64,000 nt of DNA from Pempheris klunzingeri (lineage: Eukaryota; Chordata; Actinopteri; Acropomatiformes; Pempheridae), in contig NC_092034.1 in assembly GCF_042242105.1 (NCBI RefSeq), forward strand, positions 16,191,644-16,255,643. Reading direction: 5' to 3'. Shown here piece by piece: positions 24,205 to 40,200 of this stretch; position 1 is the stretch's first letter, and each line of letters opens with the position of its first letter. The notes beneath the pieces were generated by a model. That model was not told the origin of the DNA. It searched no databases and worked only from the letters and a program-made list of their open reading frames with translations. The translations under genes were made by a program, and so were the position numbers.

Positions 24205-26202
24205 TATTTTCTTGGTAATATTGATCAAAAATGACATTTAGAGCTGTTAAAGTGCACTCAGTGGAGCGCAGATCTCCACCAAGCGATCTCTGCTAGACCT
24301 AAACCTAAACCTAACCCAACAGTGGGGGGATTCTGTCGCGGGACATGATCTGATGGGGGAACAGACACTCTTACACAGTTTCGATGGCGGTGAAGCTAAC
24401 AGGCCTTGCTGCTTCCCGAGGCTGCTGAAGTGATTTCTGTGCCTCCTTTCCCTGCCCCCTGCTCCGGGCCCGACCCTCGGCCAGGGTGGACGGTCCTCAG
24501 CTATAGACTATGAGACTATATCTGTTTTAGCCTAGCCAGGATTTTCACACCACGACCCTTTACGGATTTATTCTGATGACTGATTTCGAAGGTTTAGTAT
24601 GGCTGCTTTTCTGCAATACTACACAGTGAGGAAACAGAGCGTTAATCCCTCCAGCATGCCCCGTCAGCCCTGCCCAGCCGTCTTCCCCTGCACCCTCAAG
24701 CAGTGGCTGTTGTGGCCAGATGTTAGGAAGCCTTTCAATCAGCAATTTTTGGCAGGATAGGGTGGATGTGGTGGGTGGCCACATTCCAAAGTCCCCTGAG
24801 GAACAGGAAGCAAGCCACGCTTCGGGTTGTGAGGCAGACAGCGAGAGAGCCGCAGCATGCCTTTTTAATTAGTGATCGACAGGCTCTGAGGATTTAGTGG
24901 AAGCGGAGCTGTGCCTGTAGCTTGATACGAAGTAATGGACATGAGTGGCTGGGTAGAATTACATTACAGACCCTCAAGGAAACTCACATTTGGCAGAGAA
25001 ACACACTCAAAGTGAAAGATTATACGTCATCTGGTCAAACTGCAAACATTTCTATACCTCCTAAATCACTCTAAGGGACCGTTATATTCTTTCCAGGACC
25101 CATGAGCCTCTGTAGCCGCAATTCCACCCAAAATTTCCAGGGACTTTTAGTCCTTCAGCCCGTTGTTGTGTGTTATTGTCTTCATTTTTGGGGCGTAACC
25201 ATTCAACAAACTTTTCGTGTACTCCAGCCAACTGCTGATGGATTTTGTCCTCAGCTCAATGCTGCCAATTTGTTGTTGGTCTGTGCTGTCTTCAGTAACT
25301 TCAGTAAGTACGTATTCAGCTAAACAGAAATGTTCAACGCTGCAAGCCCTGCCCTCAAAGTCCCTGACTTTGAAAAGTACTACCTCCCGAGCAGGGACTT
25401 TTTTCAGGGGTAAATTAAAGCCCAGAACTTAATGAAGACCCTGGTCCCTGTGGTGGAAATGAGCTCCTCCACAGGTTCCTTGTCCCTGTGGGAAAGTTCC
25501 TGCGGTGAAAATGTGGCTCAGAAGCCTGTTTCAGCACCTCTGGGTCCCTCGTAAGACTACGAGGCGTCCCTGTATACTTTTCAGTTGCCGTCCTGTCTTC
25601 AGCACGTTGACCTGGCCTGGCCTTTCTTTCGAGTACAGCTGCCATGAGTTATTCTGCATGTGGAAACATGAAACGACTTGTCACAGCGGCAACAAATATG
25701 AAGTCAGTCACTTGACTGCTCATGTTTTACAGAGGGAACTTTTAACAGCTTTACAGATTCATGTCCAACAGCCATAAAAACCATGAACCTCCTCCAAGTA
25801 TTTTATTTTAATGACAAACTTTCTTTCTCTTAATTTTTTCCTGTTGGTGACTGAGGCGCTGGGCAGCTTCCTCTCATGGGTGCTAATCAGGCCAGACTCT
25901 GGAGCTAACAACCTCTGCTAAAGGCTGGCACAATGATGAGAATCCAGAAAATCTGGGTTTACAAAAATATGATATTCTCCTTCAGTTACATTCAGCCACC
26001 ACTGTGTCGTGTGAGTACGAGAAGTGTTGGTGTGTCAGCGGTCTGGATGTAGACGGGAGAGCAGGCTTGAAACCTGTGAGCAGACACACAAACACGCTCG
26101 GTCAGGATCATAAAGCACTGGATCCCAGACAAAGGCTGTCTGTAGAGGGAAAGGAAACCCTGGCTTCCTTTCCACAAGTCAACACAACAGACAATACACT
26201 AC

Positions 26203-26242
26203 TAGAGAGAGAGAGGGAGAGAGAGAGAGAGGGGGAGAGAGA
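26203..26242. repeat. (GA)n microsatellite
   Basis: An AG tract with G-run interruptions. The Glu/Arg repeats it encodes in one frame are not evidence of a gene. Confidence 0.9.
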
Positions 26243-26897
26243 TATGAATCTAACATATGTAAATTCCTTTGAAAGTGGTGCAGCATGTGGAAGGTGCTTC
26301 AGTGAACTTGTTGTCAGCCGTCTGATGTGGAATCAGGCTGATGTCTGACATGACACAGCCCGGTAAAGTGAGTGAGCAAAGAGAAGATTGGCCAGCATTT
26401 ACAACAGCAACATTTGGCACCAACATCAGGTAGTTTCATCAGAATCAGAGGTCAACTTCGGTCAGAACGACGAGACTGGAGCTGATGGTTCAGATCTGTC
26501 TCAGCCTCTTGTCCTTCAACAGCTGAGCTAAAGAGCTCGAGCGTAATGATGTACAACCCTGAGAGCAAAACCTCTGCGGTTTAAGCAGCCCCACACAGAG
26601 AAGTTAGAAAAAAGTTTGGTGAGCTATTACGACTGACTTCTTTGGACGCTCTCACGTTACCTGTCAGGTCACCAACTATGATTATTCACCCGCTACAACC
26701 ACGTTTTGCTGTGACTAAACCTTCACACCACAACCTCCTGCTTGTGCCTGGTCTGCCTCAGCTCTCTGTTATCATGTGACTGTTCCTGTTAAGTAAGATA
26801 AAGTAAATTGCATTCAAGTAAAGTCAGACTTTGCCATCAGGGCCCTAACTTCTATTTATTTTGAAACATGAACTGTGCTGTGTTATTTGACAGCCAT

Positions 26898-26938
26898 ATC
26901 TCTATAGATATAGATCTATATATATATATCTATATATC

Positions 26939-26980
<42 letters not shown>

Positions 26981-26986
26981 AAAAAA
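26898..26986. repeat. (TA)n-(GA)n compound microsatellite
   Basis: An ATAT/ATCT block is followed directly by a GA tract. Confidence 0.95.
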
Positions 26987-27674
26987 GTGCAGCCTGCCTT
27001 CCTGTTTGTTGCTTTTGCTTAGTGAAACTAACTACCCACCATTTTGTGTATGAGAACCTGTGCTTTGTCACACTGAGATGGTCGAACACCAGTTCAAAGG
27101 TCACATGAGGCAGGAGCACTGATAGTTCCCACTGGACAAGACAGACATGATTTGGCACAGCGGTTAGTAAGTACAACTGCATCAAACTCATTCATGATTC
27201 TGTCTCTGTTTTAGCGGATGTGCTCTTAATCCCACCCAAACAGCCCTAATCGTCCAACTGTGCGAAATGCGGATGGGGATTCAGAGGTCTGGAACCAGAC
27301 GACCTTTCCCTGATGCAGATCCACAGATCACTTTTTCACTCTCTTGGTTATCCCACAAACAGAAACACTATCACCGCTTTAAGCTGAAAACACAATACTG
27401 ACACAGCAGAGATGCAGCATCCTCCATGCTGAGAGACTGAGAAAGTCTTCTAACCATCTATTTAAACTGAAGCACTTTGGTTTTCTAACTTTCCAAACCG
27501 TGAGAATCATAGCTGCAAGGCACGCACATGCTACAAGTGCAGGTCTGCCTCCACTTGCTGTGTAGCTGAACAGCAGGTCAGCTGGCTGGGCCTCCTGCTC
27601 CGTAGAACTGCCCAGTTTGACACAGCGGTGCACACACTCTGCTGGGAAACACTTGTCCTCACTGTGAAAGACTG

Positions 27675-27710
<36 letters not shown>
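27675..27710. repeat. (TG)n microsatellite
   Basis: An uninterrupted TG tract of about 18 units. Confidence 0.95.
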
Positions 27711-27712
<2 letters not shown>

Positions 27713-28522
27713 TACCCAGTCATTTACATACCTTTAAAATTCCCAACAAACTTTTAGAATTCCATTGTAGCAGAAGGGCCTTTAATTTACCACCCAACCC
27801 ATGATTATTCTTGCCTCAGTACTTAATCACTCCTCACCGCTGATCTAGGTGATGAGCTGCTGCCTGTACAATCATTTGTATTTTCTCTGTTTTGAAGTTA
27901 GCCTCCATTGCAGCACTTAGTGCCTGCAGTACCTTAGTAATCTTTAAACTTTTGTTTAACTTAATGAAGTCTATAAAACATATGAGAACAGTGAAAAATG
28001 TCTGTGACAATATCCTTGAGCCCAATGACTTTAGAAGGTTTTTTGTTCAAGCAACTGTCCAAAACTCGAGTCATTTCTTGAAATATGACTTTAACAGTGA
28101 GTTAATTATCAAGATTTAGTAGTTGCTGATTAATTCCCTGTTGATTTAAATATGAATTGACTACTTGCATACAGCAAGAGAGTTCAGCTCTTTTCTCTGG
28201 TGCTTTCTGTTTGACCTCAGCTTCCCCTGGTGGTAGAAGCAAAGACGACATTTGGGGTGCCTGTTGCAGCATTAGTTTCCAAACTGTTGAGCATGTCAGG
28301 CTGAATTTTGGGTAAGGTGTTTAAAATGATGCAGCAGATGTGTAGAATGTTTCTTTTTTTTTTAAATTCATAGTATTTATTTAATTTATTTATTCATTTC
28401 ATAGTACAGCTATGAAAAAAAAATTAATTGTATCTTCAAATACATGCTGAAACGAGCAGATACTGAACACACACAGTACAGTTTAATATTGACTACAATA
28501 GTGTAACATCAAAAAGGTGATT

Positions 28523-31142
<2,620 letters not shown>

Positions 31143-31406
31143 TTGTGTCGATGAAGGTTTTTACTGACGAACAGTAAATGAGTCTGAATGACACGTTTTA
31201 TTACATTCCCAATTCACCTACAAAGGATGAACACAGCAATAAGAGTGCAGTCCTTTATAACAGCATTGTTCACCTTAAATAGGTGAAAAATTACTACCCG
31301 GACAAATATCAACCTGTTCTACTCTTCCAGCGGCATATGGAGGTTAAAGGCACTGATTCAGGATTAGGACGGTTTGAGATATCATTTCTATCTGTATGTA
31401 TGTGAC

Positions 31407-31765
31407 CGTTAAAGGTCCCATATTATGCAAAATGCTCTTTTTAATGTGTCTTAAACATCAATGTGTTGGTGTGTCTAAAGACTGCCAGACTCTGAGAACA
31501 GACCATTTGCTCTCTTTGTGTGAGAGCGCCCTTATGATTATCTGTTGATCATGTGACCTCCTCCACCCCTTCAGCAGGTGCCCTGGCCACGCCCACTGAA
31601 AACCTCCTGCTCTTTCCTCACTGACGGCACCTGGTAGCACAAAGTTGTTGAATGTGAAAGCAAAGCAGAGGGCTGCTCTGCTGAAAACAGCTGCAGCAGC
31701 CATGTCAGGTATGAGACAGATAATGTGTCGTGGACATTAAACTATGTAAACCTGTTGTAGTGGGG
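31407..31765. repeat. Dispersed repeat beginning AAAGGTCCCATATTATGCAA
   Basis: The left end is the familiar terminus of a non-autonomous fish DNA element. Internal CTTAAACATCAATGTG and the right part GACATTAAACTATGTAAACC fit the same family. The expected inverted right terminus is missing. Confidence 0.55.
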
Positions 31766-31799
31766 GCCTTCCAACACAGGTGTGAATTATTAAAATGAA

Positions 31800-32080
31800 G
31801 GGCAGCACAGCGGTGCGGTGGTCAGCACTGTTGCCTCACAGCAAGATGGTTCTTTCTGTGTGGAATCTGCATGTTCTCCACATTTTTGTCCAAAGTCCAA
31901 AGACATGCAGGTTAATTGGTGACTCTAAATTGTGTGAGTGGTTGTCTGTCTCTATATGTGTCGGCCCTGTGATTGACCAGTGATCATTCCAGGGTGTGCC
32001 ACGCCTCTCGCCACAAAGTCAGCTGTGACTGGCTCCTTACCCGTAAGGATGAGCGGTATAGATAATGGATGTATGGATAT
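31800..32080 (+). repeat. Dispersed repeat (GGGCAGCACAGCGGTGCGGT type)
   Basis: Contains GTCAGCACTGTTGCCTCACA, AATCTGCATGTTCTCC, GTCCAAAGACATGCAGGTTA and GTGACTCTAAATTGT, all hallmarks of a very abundant teleost repeat. It lies in the LRMDA-like/frem1 intergenic region. Confidence 0.7.
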
Positions 32081-32220
32081 AAATTTTAAATCACATGCTT
32101 TAGTGGTATGTTACCACTGCCAGAAGTACTGAGAGACTGTTACATTTAAGCGTTACATCACCCTCACATCATACATGAGGTCGTAACCTGCAAACAGCTG
32201 CAGCTTCTCGTAAATATAAT

Positions 32221-32705
32221 GAATAGTTCAACATTTCCCAACAGTGGGGTAAGTAGTCAGAGATCAGTAGAGTCTCTGCTGCGCTGGATTCGGAGTGTGG
32301 TTGGCCTAACTTAGCATAAAGAAAGGAAGCTTAAAGCTCAGCATGTGCATCCACCCGGCACTTCTTGTAATATCTCCGGCTGCAGCACTGATATGATCAG
32401 TGAGCACATTTTTTCTTTTCGTTCCAGATAATCTCACTCCGACAGCAAGAGTCCTTAAAGCCGTGTACAGTCAACGGACTGAAAAAACAATCCAGCATAC
32501 CACTCCAAAACCATACATTTTAGTTTTACACACTTCTAATGTGTGTGTTCGGACTAAACATATGAGACGCAGTCTGGTAGGTGTATTCTTCAGCCTTTAT
32601 GCTAAGACAGGCCGACCACATCCTCTCTCCGGCTCTGAGATTGATATCTTCTCATCTCACACTCACACAGAAAGTGAATAAGCTCAAACTGACAAACTAT
32701 TATTC
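32221..32705. repeat. MITE-like repeat with inverted ends
   Basis: The left end GAATAGTTCAACATTTCC is roughly inverted at the right end (ACAAACTATTATTC). Internal blocks CTTAGCATAAAGAAAGGAAG and CCTTTATGCTAAGACAG also face each other. This is the same family as 18838-19051 but more complete. Confidence 0.6.
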
Positions 32706-34343
32706 TAAAGTGTAGATGAAAACAAGCACTGAAAGAAACCGTAGATTAAATGATCAGACTGCAGATTTAATGACAACCTGGATACATCATTATGTGTACA
32801 AATCATACTTCTCAGAGATAGTAGAGCGACGGTTACTGGATGCTATGGTAGCTTGCTGACACAGTAACATCATCTTAACACAAAGACGCTCAGATATATA
32901 ACAAATGAAAACAAAGGGGGGAAAAAAACATAATTATGAGCTTCCCATAGTCACTGAGACCAGAACATGATGACCGCCAAAACAGGGTCAGGGCAGTCAC
33001 AGGGTATGCTAATTCTCCTGAGAGCCCCCTTTATTCTAAACCTATTGTGGATAAAACACATAGAATAATATGATTATTCAAAATAGGGCATTAAAAGCAG
33101 GCACAGATTTGAGTCTTTTCATGGCAGGAGAGACACTGTTTAGTAAGTGAGCAGCTAACATGTCACCTACTGTACCAGCAAAAGACGTCTTCCCATAATC
33201 AATCAAAGTGGGACACCCTCAAAACGTATCTAATCAACACCCTAATCAGCACCAATCATCATCCTGCTACTCGCACAAATATAAATGTAGACACAGCATG
33301 CACGTATCGTCTGTTTTAGCCGAACTTACCCGGCCGAAGAGAATCTGGTGTGTCTTTTCAGTTCATGCAGACCTCTGAGAAGCGCTCCCGGCTCATATAA
33401 AAAGGCCCTCTTTCATAGCCCTGCTGTAGATCACATGATGGGGATAATCACATTGCCGCCTAACCTTGTGGTTGGCAGGACTGAGAGGCCCAGATCTAAG
33501 TGCTGAATTCTCCAAAAAAAGGGGACAACAGCAGCACTGGCTCACGGCCGATGAAGAAATGTACTGTACCCACTGACACAGACACTTCTGATCACTTGTA
33601 ACACAGATTAGAACCGGTTGCCTGAAATCAAACTAAAATACTGATTTGATTCTCCTTCCAAATACTGTGAGGAGATTTTCTACAAATGATTAAACTATAT
33701 TTTTTAGATATTTTTTTAGACTGATCTACTCTATAAATGAACAAATAAATGAAAAGCTTGTACAAAATGTTCATTCACACAAATGGATCACAGGGACAGA
33801 TGCACCCCCCTCTCACACACCCCCCCGCCCCTAAATTTTAAATTCCTATCACGTATAGTACACACAGTACACTACACATGGCCTTTTCATTATATTTTGC
33901 CTGTGGACATGGAGGTCAGACAGAGCTCCTCTGCTAGAATGCTGTGTGCTGTGGATGTAGTAATGTGATTAAACACATAGTAGTGAATGAATAGTGAATA
34001 TAGTTGATGAATAGTTCATTAGGAGTATGTACACTGTAAGCATAATATAAATAAAAATAATAAAAACCATAAAACTAGATTTGGACACGGGGCACCTGTA
34101 CTTGTAATCTAGGCTTGGTCGTGCTGAAATGAGCAAAAGACACTAAATACATTTCAAAAACTATCTTGTGAGCTTTACATATACAGTATATCAAAACGTT
34201 CAGTGGTTAATTCGATTAACAGCGGTGTAAACAACACCACTTAGAGTAGCAGGCTGCTTTTCAAACAGAATAATTGCTTGAATAACAGCTCTTCTGAGAC
34301 AATACAGCGACTGGTGGCTGCGATGCTGCACACAGGGTCTGCT

Positions 34344-37214
34344 TCAAGTTTTTACTGAGCACACGAAGCGATGCCCTCTGCTCTTCTTGCAGTCCCTGAT
34401 TTGCCACTTAGCCCTTTTCCACACCAGCACGCACTTCTTGCTTCCCTTCATTTTGGACAGAGGGGGCGTCTTTCTCCAGTTGGTGTAGCTGACAGGCTCA
34501 CCGCCCGCCCACTCCCAGCGACCACGGCCTTCTCTGTCATTCAGGCCTGAAACAGCAGGACGACAAACAGTCTGTTAGAATGAAGAGCTTTGACGACACA
34601 ATGAAAAAATTTAATGATGCAATTCAATCTTTTGCGGCCAATAATGGCGTGTGCAGTCCCGCTGCAGCGCTGTACAATGTTGAACAATAGTATTGCTTGC
34701 ATGTTTGCATATTCAAAATCCACCTGTGAATAAAAGCAGTACAAAAAGAAATCATTTTACATAGATCACTCTCTGCAAATCAACTTTTTTGCATCCATGA
34801 TGTAACTACTGGATGCAACTTGGTGGATGGAAAAGACAAGTCAGTAAGCCAGCTCATGTTAAATGGATTATTAGAAGAATTTAGAATGTGTCCAGAGCTG
34901 ATATTTAGCAACTAGGCTGTGACCTTCCGGCCCCCACAAGAATATACTGACAGTAAAACAACATCTCAGAGCCTACAGGTAAATGTTGGGTGCAGGAGAA
35001 GTTTTTGGAATGTTGCTATATTATATATTTATTTTCTGTGCTAGAGCGTCCTTAGGTTTCTTGAAAGCACTATATAAATCCAAGCTCTTCTTCTTCTTCT
35101 TCTATAAATGGTTAGCAGCAAACAATAGCATGGAGTTCAGTGGACAGCAGGCACGTATGCCTTCTCAAAGATACCCACCTATCCAAAATGATTTTCTCCC
35201 GCTAAAGTCCCACAACCAGTCCATGTCCATTTTAGAGAGAATGCTTGCTAGAGTGCCTTTATATCTGAAATCAAAAATACAACCAGGACAGCTCATGTTA
35301 CTGCGTATATTGATTATATAGTTTCTTCTTGAGAAAGCGTGCTCCGTGTTAAACTGTACCTCTCCCTGCAGGCCCTGCTAGCTGTGGTCCATGTGGCCTT
35401 GTGCTCAGTGCTGAGGATGTAACAGTAGCCACCGTGATGGGTCCAACCCTGGGGACACTTCTGAGCACTCACCATCTGCGTTTCAAGAGGAGATGGGCAG
35501 GTATGTTGACATTTGTAGATGAATTTGGATGATATCAAATACATTTTTTTAACGTACTGTATTTGTCCTTTTCTGCTGGTAGGAGTCTTCACCATTGCCA
35601 TCTTTTATTCATATATTTCAATAGCCGCAAGTCAGGTTAGTTAACGTAATGTTATCTTGCAAACTGGAGTGAATAATTTTGATCTGTCAGTATAAAAAAT
35701 AGAATGAAAACAACAACAGAGTGGCTGGCTGGCTAGTTTGCTGACTTCCTTCCTCCCTCTCTAAATAAAGTAAAGGGGATATGATGCCATGATGTTTCAC
35801 TAAATGAAACACAGATTTACCTTGAATACAATTTAATTTTCAATTTTCTCTGGGTTTGACATTGTTGGAAACATTTCGGGTAATGTAGCTCAACAAAATA
35901 TGTAATGTAGGTCTAGTCTAATTAATATTTACTATTTCAGTTATTAACAAGTCAAGCACAAGGCACAGAGAGAAGCATCCCCAGCTATTAACTTTTTAAT
36001 CAAATTCCACCTCAAGCAAAAATAAGTGTCTCTGGTCCAACTTTCCAGCTTAATATGAGGAACTTAATTAAAAATAAGCTAGTACATGCTTTTATTACAA
36101 GTAGGCTCCTTCTGTTGTGAAGCTGAAATACCTGATCAGTTGGCGCCCACGGTTTCCAGGAGACACCATTGCAGAGAAAGAGCTCACTGGTGGTTTGGTT
36201 GTAATGCAGGAGACCCATCAGTTCTGGCTCGCAGGGTTTGGCTATGGATCTATCAGCTGTAGTCTACGGGCCATACAAAATGAATACTAATACACTATAC
36301 ATAGTGTAAAAACACTAAGACATTGTGTTTATGAGGCAGCGATCACCAAAAACGCATTTAATTCATACTCATACCTAGTCTGGTTTAGGGCCGTCCGTTT
36401 TTCAAAGTTCAAACAGATATAGCCATAGCCAGTGTAGCCATGTCATAATCTCCATAAACCAATATTGATTTTTCCATCTACAAATCCACATACTCACAAT
36501 ACTTATCCAGTGGTTTAGAATAGGATTTGGTTTAGTTTCATAATCATTTGTAAAGCAATGTCAGACAACGAAGGAAACAAAATGGATTATCAGGCAACTT
36601 CAAGTGGTCCTGATCACAAAGCTGAACATCCTGGCCAAGAAGCAGAAGAGTACTGATAACATTAGTACTCACGTGTCCTTTAGCCAATTGCGATCCCCTG
36701 CTGACCACGCGGATATTTGCCTTTCTGCCTTTCCTCGATGGGGAGTCGTCTTCTACTTGCATTTGCATGATGCCATGATACTGGAATTAAGAGACCACAG
36801 ACATGAAGACTTCTTTTTTCTCACATTAAAAGGTTTCGTTGGGGTTTGTATGGGCTGCTGCTGTTACTTACAGTGTACACAATGTCTGTCCCATTGTGAA
36901 AAACCGATGAAGGTGCAATCTGAAAGATGAAGCAGTCGCAGTTTATCGACAGGAATCTTGGATGAAGTCAAAATCTAGTGCTGATCTTTAAGAGCAGGTA
37001 CTTACAGACTTTGGGTTGCCCCTAACTCTGACTTTCTTTTTAGGGACATGTGCTTCAGGCCTGGAGATGCCGTCTCCACGGGTCCAGACTATTGATTCTG
37101 TGCCAAGAGGCAGCTTCTCTAGTTGAATGGATCCATGCTGCGGGTACGTGTCTGACCGAATCTCTTTTCCCCCAAGAACAGGAGCCTCCCGATCCTGGTT
37201 CTTCCTGCACTTTA
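34344..37214 (-). CDS. frem1: frem1 exons 30-36: linker and C-type lectin domain
   Basis: Exons 37006-37214, 36872-36919, 36673-36780, 36132-36263, 35360-35460, 35179-35264 and 34344-34546. The linker contains [20 protein letters not shown]. Next come [20 protein letters not shown] and [10 protein letters not shown]. The lectin domain runs from [15 protein letters not shown] through [38 protein letters not shown] and [16 protein letters not shown] to the terminal C...RDCKK...FVC. The stop codon is TGA at 34344-34346. The acceptor used for exon 33 (CCCGTAG) was chosen by phase and is the least certain boundary. The long-loop motif reads EPV, and the final motif WQIRDC lacks the WND that coordinates calcium. 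Confidence 0.9.
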
Positions 37215-40200
37215 CTGTGGAGTTGCAGGTTTAACAGTACTGTCTTCAAGCAGATATTGGTAAGGTTGTACATTATATACAGTCAAACATGTTTAAATCT
37301 ATATTTAATGTACACTGTTGTTCTTTGGTAAGTAAAGGAAGAATCTTTTACCTCTTCCTGAGTCCCTGATGATGACTTGAGCCTTGTTGATGTTGCTGAT
37401 CACTGTGCCTTCAGGGAACACCAGCAGCACTTCAAAGGTCTCTTCAGCCTCCTCAAGGTGATCCTGAATGATCTCAGTTTGCCAGCTCCTCTTTGACACT
37501 CCTACATCAGAAACATCCCAACTTTTACAAACGGTGGTACTGAAATTCATGTTTGTTTTAGTTGTTTAGTTTGGTTTCAAACAGCAGCTACCCTTAAATC
37601 TTCACTGGGTGCAAGGTGAACGTCTCATAGGGTCGCTACACCTCGAGACACAATCAAGTGCTCAAAAGCCTGGCAGCAACCCGAGAAAGCAAAAGAACAG
37701 CCACCAATGCCTTGCCATCCAAAACAACCAACCCAGCTCAGCAAATTACTGTCATTCAGGAAGGGGCGCAAGGACAGGGGAAGATCCCTCCAAGGTCCAG
37801 GGGCAGGCAGCTGGAAGCAGCCGGCACTGGCAGATTCTTAGAGATATGGGCCGGCTGCTTATGGTCCCATCGGAAATAGTCATCAGTAAGGCCATATCTC
37901 AGATCTGACACTTTGGCTGAAGAGGAAAGACTTCATATGGTGTCCCAGGGGAGTAGGCTGGGCAGATTCAGAGGGGGGGTGGGGTGGTTCTGGGATGTCA
38001 GAGCACACTGCTGACCCTACTAGAAACGTCGTGGGCCCAGTCAGTAAAAGTGAGTGAGTGCAGGTTAGTGCCTAAACCTTCCATCACCATGGAGGACATG
38101 GAAGTATACGAGTTTGCACTTTACTTGTATATCTGATAACATGTTAACATGTGATAACACAATAGTAGAAATAGTGTTGTTACACTTTTACATGCATTTT
38201 TATAATGTGGCTTTTCAAAGTGAGAGTGCAATTTGGTATTGTGTTTCCATTGTGAATACATGACGTTAGGTGGTTAAATATGGATCTGTCCACCTGTGAA
38301 AATGATTCATGGTATCACATACTGATCTATATATGGTGTCAAATATCAACCAATTTTACACATCAGTCTCTTCGTTTACAACCTTTTGTTATCACGTGAC
38401 AAACATTCCAAACACTGGTCAAGTGATAAAATCTCTATGGTAACTCAGCAAACTTCATCCACTGATGGCCGTGATGACTTCACTACACTTCCCCTAATGC
38501 AACTGAGTAGCAGAGAAATGCCACATCTTTGAAGCTCCAAACCCCAAAATGTTTCTTTCTGTTAAAATGTTGTAGTGCCCAAGCCTTAGATAGCCCTGAC
38601 ATCATCAGGGTACTTATCTCAGACATGATAAACGTCCTTTGAAGCCACAGGGGACATTCCACAGGCTGAGTAGCACTAACCATGAAGAGTAAACGAATCA
38701 ATTTTTGTGAAATCAGTGCAGTTGCAGAGTGCACACATACCGGGATCAAACTGAATGAGAGAAGAAAAGCTCATGAAGAAATCTTTTCCAGCAGTCGCAG
38801 TCACCTCCTTTACCTACGATAAAGAGGCATCACATAGAAATGGACCTTGAAATTAGCAACAAACAGGCCGAGCATCGTGTGACTTATGAGTCATGTCATA
38901 AACGTAATTTGATTTCAGTAAATCTCTATAAACAGATATCTGCATAAGAATGCAGAACCTGCGTATACAGCCAAATAAAGTGAACAGACAATGACTTCAG
39001 AAATAATAAAGGACTTGCAGACCTTGACAGTGATGTATGAAGACCCTGCCAGGTTTCCTTTTCGGATGATGTCCAGCGAAACAGTTCCCTGGTCCTCACA
39101 CACAGAGTACTCAGGCTGAGATAGCTCCACAGTGGACCAGTTGAATTTAAGTCTGCAAAGACACGGTCAAGCACAGTGAGGACTGAACTGTTATACTGAA
39201 CGGTCAGTAAAAATAATCTGTGTTAAGATACTTTTCTCACATATGAGAGGGCCCTGTGTTTCCTAAAGGATCAGACACTCTGAACTCCAGGCTGTCGGAG
39301 AGAGACTCCTCGTCTGGGTTGATGATGTAGACAATAGCTCTCTTGGTCAGCTCTGTCTGAGGAAAGCGCTGTGCTACAAATCCACCTGCAGGAGCAAAGA
39401 GAAAGACTTGTTTTTCCATTCTAAGTCACACTTTGATGCAACTGGAAATAAATTATATTTCCTGACCTGTGCTAATATTTTCCAGGTATCCAAAGTAGGG
39501 CTGGCGAATGATGCAGAATATCAGCTCATCTTCTCGGCTGTTGCTGTCTCGGGCCTTCACCTCACGAGATGACAGAAAGATCCCGTATCGTCCGTCGTCT
39601 AACAGCTCTGCTTTCCAAAGAGGAAGTAGCTTCACAACCTCAGGAGACGACTTATCCAAAGGCTTGATCTGAAATTATACATGGTTTGTTAAAAACATCA
39701 ATGTCGTAGTTTAATAAGTAGTTTGGACTTATTTGGACTTGCCAATCAAACAATTTTATTGAAAAACGCTGCACCCGTTTTCCAGATGGTGCAATGATAT
39801 AATGAGGACTGATGGTGTATATTGTGACTGCCACACACAGCTGATCCTTTGTGGCAGTTTAGGGAAGATCTTCCCACTTCTTTGTCTACTTTTTTCCCCT
39901 GTTAAATTTTATTTAACAAGATTTCATTAATCTAAATGCATCACTTTCTTTTTTTTTACTGCAAAAAAGTATATAAGCAAGTTTACATTGTGTTTTAACT
40001 ACTTTGCCATCAGCATTAGAAAGTAAAAGTACTATATTATTATTATTATTATTATTACTTATTATAGTACTAGTTATTTCATTGAAAAATGCTATAATAA
40101 TCATGTTAAAAAGCCACATGGAAAGTGGAATATCAAAGTCCTACTGGGCAAATATAACTTCATCTTTGGTCATCTGTAATGTAAGTTAGCATTCTAACAT

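Larger units (their letters stand above)
22275..28522. other. Intergenic region between aco1 and the LRMDA-like gene
   Basis: About 6.2 kb without a supportable gene. Open frames are short and lack domains. The segment about 25080-25520 has several FCCAGGGACTTT-like and GTCCCTG units in both orientations and may be a decayed DNA transposon, but I could not define its ends. (AC)n, (GA)n, (TA)n and (TG)n microsatellites are listed separately. Minus-strand AATAAA signals near 28378-28400 may serve the LRMDA-like gene. Confidence 0.55.
31143..34343. other. Intergenic region between the LRMDA-like gene and frem1
   Basis: About 3.2 kb, tiled in its first half by three dispersed repeats (31407-31765, 31800-32080, 32221-32705). 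The second half is AT-rich unique-looking sequence. A CATATAAAAAGGCCC motif at 33393-33407 lies close to a minus-strand donor-like GGCCGGGTAAGTTCGG near 33330-33345, a possible non-coding first exon of the LRMDA-like gene. The frem1 poly(A) site must also be here but was not located. Confidence 0.45.

Noticed and set aside
25080-25520. Possible DNA transposon with repeated CCAGGGACTTT/GTCCCTG motifs
   Set aside because: I could not define inverted ends or a target duplication, so it is mentioned only within the intergenic entry.
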